Source of the DNA: Shewanella sp. KT0246
GTDB taxonomy: Bacteria; Pseudomonadota; Gammaproteobacteria; Enterobacterales; Shewanellaceae
Direction of reading: 5' to 3'
Assembly (NCBI RefSeq): GCF_019654955.1
Contig: NZ_BPEV01000010.1
Coordinates: forward strand, 62,001-126,000
DNA: 64,000 nucleotides
Numbering within the stretch: the stretch's first letter is position 1; every line of letters begins with the position of its first letter. The translations under genes were made by a program, and so were the position numbers. This document shows, in pieces, positions 57,813 through 64,000 of the stretch. The notes beneath the pieces are model-generated. The model was not told the DNA's origin and searched no databases. It saw nothing but the letters and a program-made list of their open reading frames with translations.

Positions 57813-58718
57813 CTAGTATTTTTGCCACAACCTGCCATCAATAGCTGATAATCCCAATGCAATAAGCAGCATGCCAACAAAATGTATCGCCTCTAACGAT
57901 TCGTTTAAAAATACTGAGCCTAATAAAATGGCAGAAGCTGGCACCATTAATGTCACTAACAATACATTGGTGGCACCAGCGATTTCGAGAATTTTAAAAT
58001 AAAGCACATAGGCAATTGCCGTTGAAGCAATCGCTAATGCCGCTATTGCAGACCAAGCTTGCATACTAGTACCAGCAATATCAATCGGACCATCAACCAT
58101 CAATGTAATGGGTAGTAACACAACACTTGATGCAGTCACTTGACCAGCTGCGGTAATCACTGGGCTTACCGCCATCGTTCTAAACCGACGTCCATAAACG
58201 CCAGCAAAGGCATAAGACAGCGCAGCACCTATCACTGCAAGTTGCGCTAATATACTTTCCGCACCTTCAAGTGCTGGCATGCCAATCATTACAACCACGC
58301 CTATAAAACCAATAACGACACCAAACAGCTTAAGCCTTGTCGGACGTTCATCTGGCAGTAAAAAGCCGGCAACTATGACCGCAAAAATTGGCGTAGCAGC
58401 ATTTAAAATAGCAGCTAGCCCTGAGGCAATTTGGGTTTGCCCCCATACTATCAGCACAAAAGGAATGGCGTTATTAAGTAACCCCATCCCTAAAAATGCT
58501 AACCAAATTCTGGGGGCTTTAGGTGGTTTATGGCCTAAAATGGTCGCAATCAGCCATAAGGTCACTGCGGCAATGGCTACTCGTAACGTCACGATGGTAA
58601 GCGGTGGCAACTCATTAACCACAACCCCAATAAAGAAAAAAGACCCGCCCCATAATATGGAGAGCACAATCAGCATCGCCCAAATACGTCCACTCATTGC
58701 GTTTGAAATTGTCATCAC
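57813..58718 (-). CDS. DMT-superfamily (EamA) transporter
   Basis: Inner-membrane permease of about 301 residues with ten hydrophobic helices in two EamA repeats. Landmarks are WGGSFFFIGVVVNELPP near the N-terminus and AVIGAALSYAFAGVYGRRF at the start of the second half. Exports small metabolites at family level; the substrate is unknown. A second ATG two codons inside (MTIS) is an equal start candidate. It is monocistronic. Confidence 0.85.
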   Translation of the reverse strand: MMTISNAMSGRIWAMLIVLSILWGGSFFFIGVVVNELPPLTIVTLRVAIAAVTLWLIATILGHKPPKAPRIWLAFLGMGLLNNAIPFVLIVWGQTQIASGLAAILNAATPIFAVIVAGFLLPDERPTRLKLFGVVIGFIGVVVMIGMPALEGAESILAQLAVIGAALSYAFAGVYGRRFRTMAVSPVITAAGQVTASSVVLLPITLMVDGPIDIAGTSMQAWSAIAALAIASTAIAYVLYFKILEIAGATNVLLVTLMVPASAILLGSVFLNESLEAIHFVGMLLIALGLSAIDGRLWQKY

Positions 58719-58990
58719 TGGCCTTGGTATATTAGCTTCCCTTAATTCATACTAACCGCAAGCGACCAACAACTCATCTTAAATTGACTTGCATTACCAA
58801 TATTATGGCTCTTGTTTGAATTTAGCGGCTACCATACAACTTATTAGATATTTAAAAGTAGGGAGTAGAACAATAGATTTGGACACTTGGCGTGGGTTTA
58901 AAAGGGAGTGATTTTACTGAGTTCAATTCGCTTACTAATGCCTTAGCTAACGAATTGAACGACAAACTAATAATACATTGAACTGGCTAA

Positions 58991-59491
58991 CTACTTACCC
59001 CAAGGGTTACTCGGGTCTTGTGACGGTGCAGGCCGATTTTTATCACTACGCTTGTTTTGTGCATAGTTATCTTGCGCTCTGGGTTTATCTTTACCGTATT
59101 TTTTAGGGCTACTCTCATTACGCTTCATTTCTTCGTAATCAGCAGTGGCCTTTTCACGCATTTCTGCAATCAGTTCAACTGTCAGCTCTTGTGGTTTACG
59201 CGGCACGATTCCATCAGCAAAGCCACGCTCACGGGGTTTTAGCTCAAACTGGGCAGCACTGCCTTTAGGCATGCTTTTAAAACGATACAGATAAAAGCTC
59301 TCTACTCGCTCTCTGGCCCATTCGGTTTTCTTTAAAAACTTAAGGCATGACTCTAAGCTAGGATTATTGTTAAAACACTCTAAACGCAATGCTGCGTACA
59401 AAATCTTCCAATCATAAAAGTCCACTAACTCAGACACCATGGTTTCTGACTTTAAACCATGCAGCGGGTTATTTTGTTGTAATTCAATCAT
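58991..59491 (-). CDS. VF530-family DNA-binding protein
   Basis: From the ATG at 59491 (MIELQQNNPLHGLKSE) the product is 166 residues; an upstream in-frame start at 59533 adds 14 residues outside the family. Residues 5-70 form the VF530/DUF2132 domain (NNPLHGLK, LVDFYDWKILYAALRLECF, SCLKFLKKTEWARERVESFYL), a fold described as double-stranded-DNA-binding. The C-terminal 95 residues are an extra Lys/Pro/Asp-rich, probably disordered tail absent from the short canonical form. The function is unknown. Confidence 0.85.
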   Translation of the reverse strand: MIELQQNNPLHGLKSETMVSELVDFYDWKILYAALRLECFNNNPSLESCLKFLKKTEWARERVESFYLYRFKSMPKGSAAQFELKPRERGFADGIVPRKPQELTVELIAEMREKATADYEEMKRNESSPKKYGKDKPRAQDNYAQNKRSDKNRPAPSQDPSNPWGK

Positions 59492-59803
59492 GAGAGATCC
59501 CAGTAACCGACTATGCGGTATCGATAATGCCAATAAGAAACAAATAAGAAAATAATAATAGTCAGCTAAATAAATGCTTGCTCATCCAATAAACCGTCAC
59601 AAATCTAACCGTTTGGGCCGATTCAAGCATTAATTATCACTAACTTCAATTTAATACACTAATGATAGCAAGCAACCGCCTAGCTTAGCTATCACAAGCC
59701 TATGTTTAAGCTCAAAAGCTTAATATCAATCAAAGCTAATCTTTTATGTCAATTCTATAGATTGAGCATTCCATATAGTGACTAATTACGGTATAACGAC
59801 GCA

Positions 59804-60658
59804 ATGAAAATCCCGAAACGAATCCAACCTCTGGTTGAAGAAGGCTTAGTCGACGACGTCCTGCGCCAATTAATGAGCGGCAAAGAAGCCAGTGTTTATG
59901 TAGTGCGCTGCGGCGATGATATTCGCTGCGCCAAAGTCTATAAAGATGTTGATAAGCGCAGCTTTAAACAAGCGGTTCAATACCAAGAAGGACGAAAGGT
60001 CCGCAATAGCCGCCGTGCTCGAGCGATGGAGAAAGGCTCTAAGTTCGGCCGAGATCAGCAAGAAGAAGCTTGGCAAAACGCCGAAGTTGATGCGCTATAT
60101 AAATTAGCCGCTGCGGGCGTTCGCGTGCCTGAGCCTTATGGATGTTTTTCTGGTGTACTGCTGATGGAACTCGTCACCGACAGTGATGGCGTTGTCGCGC
60201 CAAGATTAAACGATGTCGTGTTCTCACATGAGGACGCGGTTCGCGATCACGCCAGTATGATTGAATACGCGAAACTAATGCTATGTGCTGGGCTCATACA
60301 CGGTGACCTATCAGAATTTAATGTATTGGTTGATGATAAAGGCCCGGTAATTATCGACTTGCCCCAAGCGGTTGACGCTGCAGCCAACAACAACGCAGTA
60401 TGGATGTTCGCCCGAGATGTGAACAACATGACAAACTACTACAGCCAGTTTGCCCCAGAGCTTGCTAACACCCAATACGCCAAAGAGATGTGGGCATTAT
60501 TTGAAGCAGGAGAACTAACGCCAGACACTGAACTTACAGGTGAATTTGCAGAAAGTGAACACTTAGCCGATGTTGACTCTGTGCTTGAAGAAATCAACGC
60601 AGCACGGGAAGAAGAGCAAGAAAGACTGCAGCGCATTATTGATGCGAATGAAGATTGA
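59804..60658 (+). CDS. RIO1-family atypical protein kinase (PA4780-like)
   Basis: Bacterial RIO kinase of 284 residues. Landmarks: Gly-rich loop LMSGKEASVYV (23-33), Lys44 in CAKVYKD, catalytic HGDLSEFNVLV (166-176) with Asp168, and metal-binding Asp185 in IIDLPQAV. The family phosphorylates Ser; bacterial targets are little known. The C-terminus is acidic coiled coil (VDSVLEEINAAREEEQE). The last codons and the stop lie inside a 16-bp tandem repeat that continues past the gene, so the C-terminus has probably been shaped by repeat slippage. Confidence 0.9.
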   Translation: MKIPKRIQPLVEEGLVDDVLRQLMSGKEASVYVVRCGDDIRCAKVYKDVDKRSFKQAVQYQEGRKVRNSRRARAMEKGSKFGRDQQEEAWQNAEVDALYKLAAAGVRVPEPYGCFSGVLLMELVTDSDGVVAPRLNDVVFSHEDAVRDHASMIEYAKLMLCAGLIHGDLSEFNVLVDDKGPVIIDLPQAVDAAANNNAVWMFARDVNNMTNYYSQFAPELANTQYAKEMWALFEAGELTPDTELTGEFAESEHLADVDSVLEEINAAREEEQERLQRIIDANED

Positions 60659-60701
60659 TGCGAATGAAGATTGATGCCAATGAATATTGATGCCAATGAA
60701 A
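60638..60701 (+). repeat. 16-bp tandem repeat spanning the RIO kinase stop codon, four units
   Basis: Units ATTGATGCGAATGAAG at 60638 and 60654 are exact; those at 60670 and 60686 read ATTGATGCCAATGAAT/A. The first unit encodes I-D-A-N-E of the kinase C-terminus and its stop TGA lies in the second. The 16-bp period is not a multiple of three. Confidence 0.92.
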
Positions 60702-61065
60702 ATTGTTAAGCGAAACCTGAATGCAAACCATATCTACCAGCGAGTGAAACAACTTACTCACTCGCTTTGGCAACCATAAAACACGACTAAAATAATCGCT
60801 AAAGCAATCACTAAAGCCCAAGCGTGTTGAACATTGGGCTTTCATCATAAAGTCAGCCTATTTAGCTAAGCTCCCCCCTCCTATCAAATCAATTTGAAAA
60901 TACTACCCCTGTTAACAATGTTAATTTCAGGTTAGTGATATTGCGCATTTTATTTGTGGTTTTTATATTAAATTTACGAACTCATTCACAATCTGAAATG
61001 GGATAACGAACTTAGATTAGCGAGCTTGGCTCTCATAAGCACTTACACAATAAATAAGTCATCTT
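60702..61065. other. Noncoding gap with hairpin
   Basis: Contains AAAGCCCAA (60813-60821) / TTGGGCTTT (60834-60842), a hairpin of terminator type with only a short T-run, and an AT-rich promoter-like stretch near 60940-61000. No gene is seen. Confidence 0.55.
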
Positions 61066-62310
61066 ATGAGTACTATCGAATCAATCACCTTAATGCTAGC
61101 GCTAGTCTATAGCATCAGTTTACTTTACTGGAGTAAACAAAAATGGGGCGCGGCTATTAGCGCTGCATTACTTGGCTCTGCGCTGTTAATGACTCTCCAT
61201 TGGCCGTTATTTGTCGGCCTAGTCGTGGCACTGGTTGCGGTGACAATGTTAAATAAGTTTCAACCTGCACTGGCCCAAGGCGGCGCTGTTGCTGGCGAAA
61301 GCTCAAGAGGCAATAACAAAGCCAACCAATTACGAGAAATGATAAGGCACTTACTGGCGTTATCTATGCTGCTTGTTGGGGTACAATTTGCCATCAATTC
61401 CGCCATGCTTAAAGCCGGAGTCGAACCCATATTGGTTCGTCCAGATATTGGCGATGCCTTTTTACCGATTGCAGGCGGAATAGAACTAAAAGCCATTTTA
61501 GGGCTGGGGTTATGGGATAAAAATCACCCTTCTGCAGCCGTCATGTTAGTAGTGGTTTTACTCACTGGCTTGTTATGTAAGCGCGCCTTTTGCGGCTGGG
61601 CATGCCCACTTGGATTAGCTGGCGATTACCTTTATGCCTTTAGAAAGAAGTTCATCAAACAAGAGTTTGCTCCACCAGCTTGGTTAGACTGGATACTACG
61701 CATGCTTAAATACTTGCTAATGGCAGCGCTGATTTTATTAGTCTTCACAATGCCACTTGCCAGTATCCCGAATTACCTCGATGGTTATTATCACAAAGTC
61801 GCGGACTTAAAGATGGCGCTGTTTTTCTTAAAACCTACCATCATAAGCCTTATCTGTTTCAGTATTATTCTTGGTATTGCCGCTTGGAAGAAACAAGGAT
61901 TTTGCCGATACATTTGCCCTTATGGTGCATTTTTAGGGCTACTCAGTTTTTTAAGTCCGTTCAAAATACGCCGCACCACTGAACAATGTTTAATTGAAGG
62001 CAAAGGGATGAAGTGCGATAAATGTACTCGCGCTTGTCCAGCTAACATTATCGTTCACACTCAAACGACAATTCGTAGCGACGAGTGCCAAGCCTGTATG
62101 AAGTGCATCTCCGCCTGCCCTAAACAAGAGGCGCTGCATCTTAGCACTCGTTGGGGAACTAAAATGTCAGCCAGAGGCTTAACAATATTACTGCTGTCAT
62201 TACTATTTATGATCCCACTTTGGGCATATGTTGGTGGTTTTTGGCATAGCGAAACCCCAACAGAAATAAGAATGATGTTAATACAACATTTAGGCAGTAT
62301 TGGTCATTAA
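61066..62310 (+). CDS. Membrane-bound polyferredoxin, NapH/NosR-like
   Basis: Integral membrane iron-sulfur protein of 414 residues. It has several membrane helices (for example about 5-22, 40-60, 100-120, 155-172, 220-240, 255-275, 370-390). NapH-type loops carry Cys motifs FCGWACPLG and FCRYICPYGAF, followed by a soluble double [4Fe-4S] ferredoxin segment (CDKCTRACPA and CQACMKCISACPK). It would pass electrons between the quinone pool and a periplasmic or cytoplasmic partner. No nap, nos or other partner adjoins, so its role is open. Cys spacing in both clusters is intact. Confidence 0.85.
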   Translation: MSTIESITLMLALVYSISLLYWSKQKWGAAISAALLGSALLMTLHWPLFVGLVVALVAVTMLNKFQPALAQGGAVAGESSRGNNKANQLREMIRHLLALSMLLVGVQFAINSAMLKAGVEPILVRPDIGDAFLPIAGGIELKAILGLGLWDKNHPSAAVMLVVVLLTGLLCKRAFCGWACPLGLAGDYLYAFRKKFIKQEFAPPAWLDWILRMLKYLLMAALILLVFTMPLASIPNYLDGYYHKVADLKMALFFLKPTIISLICFSIILGIAAWKKQGFCRYICPYGAFLGLLSFLSPFKIRRTTEQCLIEGKGMKCDKCTRACPANIIVHTQTTIRSDECQACMKCISACPKQEALHLSTRWGTKMSARGLTILLLSLLFMIPLWAYVGGFWHSETPTEIRMMLIQHLGSIGH

Positions 62311-62352
62311 GGTTGATAGCTCATTTAAATAAGTGATTATTAATCATAAAAA

Positions 62353-62380
62353 ATGCCGCGAACCATAAGGTTAGCGGCAT
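62353..62380 (-). terminator. Terminator between converging genes
   Basis: ATGCCGC...GCGGCAT with an inner AACC/GGTT pair and an ATAA loop. An A-run on the plus strand gives the minus-strand transcript (ybiT) its U-tract; the plus-strand side is weak. Confidence 0.8.
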
Positions 62381-62416
62381 TGATAATAGCTAGGCTTATT
62401 GCCTTTTGAATCAGTT

Positions 62417-64000
62417 TTATTTTTTAGCGAGCGCCGCAGCTTCTGCTTGGCTTGCTAAGTACTCATCAAAAGTACCGTGGAAGCTCACTAACTGTTTATC
62501 TTTAACATCAATAATGTGCGTAGCCAGTGATGATACAAACTCACGATCATGGCTGACAAAAATTAACGTGCCTTCAAACAGTTTAAGGGCATTGTTTAAC
62601 GCTTCAATCGCTTCCATATCCATGTGGTTGGTTGGTTCATCCATCACTAACACGTTAACGTCTTGCATCATTAACTTGCCGTATAACAGACGGTTTTTCT
62701 CACCACCTGAACAGTTTTTGGCTTTCTTGTTGGCATCGTCTTCAGTGAATAACAAACGCCCTAACATACCGCGAACCATTAAGTCGTTATGTTTAGGAGT
62801 ACGCCACTGCGACATCCAATCAAACAAAGACAAGTCATTATCAAAGTCTTTGCTGCTGTCCTGTGGGCAGTAACCAATCGCTGCATTTTCAGACCACTTA
62901 ATAGTACCGTTATTGTTTGCTAATTCATTAACTAAACAACGCAGTAATGTGGTTTTACCGACACCGTTTTCACCAATAACTGCAAGCTTAGCGCCCGCTT
63001 CTAAAATTAAGTCACCGCCTTCGAATAAGCTTTCGCCATCAAAGCCGTGGCCCAGTTCTTCTAATACCAAAGCTTGACGATGCATTTTTTTACTTTCATC
63101 AAAGCGCAGTGAAGGCGTCATACGGCTTGATGACTTCACTTCATCTAAACTGATTTTGTCCAGCTTTTTAGCACGTGAGCTTGCTTGTTTCGCTTTAGAT
63201 GCATTGGCACCAAAACGGTTAACGAAGTCTTGTAGCTCTGCCATTTCAGCACTTTTCTTGGCGTTGCCCGCTAATAACTGCTCCTGAATAAGACCCGCCG
63301 CTTCAAGGAAGTATTCGTAATTACCTGGGTAAATACGCAACTCACCGTAATCGATGTCAGCCATGTGCGTACATACTGAATTCAAGAAATGTCTATCATG
63401 TGAAATGATAATCATGGTGCACTTACGCTTGTTAAGCTCACCTGCTAACCAAGAAATGGTATGAATATCCAAGTTGTTGGTAGGTTCATCAAGTAACAAA
63501 ATATCTGGATTTGAGAATAGTGCTTGCGCCAGTAATACCCTTAATTTCCAGCCTGGTGCAACTTGTTGCATCAAGCCAAAATGGAAGCTTTCTTCGATAC
63601 CTGCTTCTAGTAAAATCTCACCTGCGCGAGACTCTGCACTGTAGCCATCCATCTCAGCAAACTCACTTTCAAGATCGGCCACTTTCATGCCGTCTTCTTC
63701 GCTCATTTCTGGTAGTGCGTAAATGCGGTCACGCTCTTGCTTCACTTCCCATAGTTTTGCATCACCCATGATCACAGTATCAACCACACTGTACTGCTCG
63801 AATGCGAACTGATCTTGGCTCAATGTACCGACTTTCAAACCGGGAGTAATTGAGACATTACCTGAACTCGGTGCTAACGCGCCGCTAAGGATTTTCATGA
63901 ATGTTGATTTACCACAACCATTAGCACCAATTAGACCATAACGGTTGCCGTGGCCAAATTTAGCGGAGATATTTTCAAACAATGGCTCAGCGCCAAACTG
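62417..64000 (-). CDS. ybiT: ABC-F ATPase YbiT (5' end outside window)
   Basis: Cytoplasmic ABC-F protein with two nucleotide-binding domains that acts on the ribosome (translation-factor family; not a transporter). Walker A motifs are GANGCGKST and GENGVGKTT, and D-box/Walker B are [14 protein letters not shown] and [14 protein letters not shown] linker with [15 protein letters not shown] joins the domains. The frame stays open to base 64000, reading Q-F-G-A-E-P-L before FENISAKFG; the E. coli protein has the same approach, so the start lies just right of the window. Near-continuous match to YbiT landmarks such as [11 protein letters not shown] makes the subfamily firm. Confidence 0.93.
   Translation of the reverse strand, partial: QFGAEPLFENISAKFGHGNRYGLIGANGCGKSTFMKILSGALAPSSGNVSITPGLKVGTLSQDQFAFEQYSVVDTVIMGDAKLWEVKQERDRIYALPEMSEEDGMKVADLESEFAEMDGYSAESRAGEILLEAGIEESFHFGLMQQVAPGWKLRVLLAQALFSNPDILLLDEPTNNLDIHTISWLAGELNKRKCTMIIISHDRHFLNSVCTHMADIDYGELRIYPGNYEYFLEAAGLIQEQLLAGNAKKSAEMAELQDFVNRFGANASKAKQASSRAKKLDKISLDEVKSSSRMTPSLRFDESKKMHRQALVLEELGHGFDGESLFEGGDLILEAGAKLAVIGENGVGKTTLLRCLVNELANNNGTIKWSENAAIGYCPQDSSKDFDNDLSLFDWMSQWRTPKHNDLMVRGMLGRLLFTEDDANKKAKNCSGGEKNRLLYGKLMMQDVNVLVMDEPTNHMDMEAIEALNNALKLFEGTLIFVSHDREFVSSLATHIIDVKDKQLVSFHGTFDEYLASQAEAAALAKK

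Overview
The window looks like chromosomal DNA of a moderately AT-rich marine gammaproteobacterium, most likely Shewanella or a close relative. This rests on gene content (NorVWR, KatG, an SdsA-type alkyl sulfatase, VF530, a PA4780-like RIO kinase, an OsmC-YcaO fusion, several photolyase-family genes) and on repeat style; it is inference, since no rRNA or tRNA gene is present. Both ends cut through genes: a YjjU-like patatin on the left and the ABC-F ATPase YbiT on the right.

Region by region. 1-8.4 kb: a lipid/ester-hydrolase neighbourhood (two patatins, an outer-membrane protein, a carboxylesterase-fold lipoprotein that has lost its catalytic Ser and His, and a phospholipase-D lipoprotein). 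8.7-13.7 kb: a LysR regulator, a secreted unknown, a periplasmic D-aminoacylase-like amidohydrolase and a polysaccharide deacetylase. 13.8-20.2 kb: an alkyl-sulfate module (FadL-type porin, HlyD-type protein, inner-membrane protein, His-rich periplasmic protein, alkyl sulfatase) with a divergent LysR regulator and a perfect 20-bp palindrome between them. 20.2-22.8 kb: an accessory patch with a broken small ORF, an orphan gene, about 600 bp of palindrome-rich noncoding sequence, and a single integron gene cassette with its own attC site encoding an unrecognised membrane-anchored coiled-coil protein. 22.8-29.8 kb: an EamA transporter, gloA-nemA, small genes, a phosphatase and katG. 29.9-34.8 kb: an iron module (PepSY protein, TonB receptor, two-component system) with Fur-box-like sites. 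35.1-37.3 kb: OsmC-YcaO fusion. 37.5-43.0 kb: a photolyase/cryptochrome operon with overlapping genes. 43.2-48.7 kb: nitric-oxide detoxification (norV, norW, a DUF1971 cupin, divergent norR) with three GT-N7-AC NorR sites and a sigma-54 promoter. 48.9-57.6 kb: a signalling block (double-REC kinase-like protein, REC-HD-GYP phosphodiesterase, giant BvgS-like hybrid kinase). 57.8-64.0 kb: EamA transporter, VF530 protein, RIO kinase, NapH-like ferredoxin, YbiT.

The most notable points are the lone integron cassette (about 21971-22670), the pseudo-carboxylesterase, the three-photolyase operon, and an unusual density of short tandem duplications (8-20 bp units) between genes, within the norR linker and across the stop codon of the RIO kinase gene.
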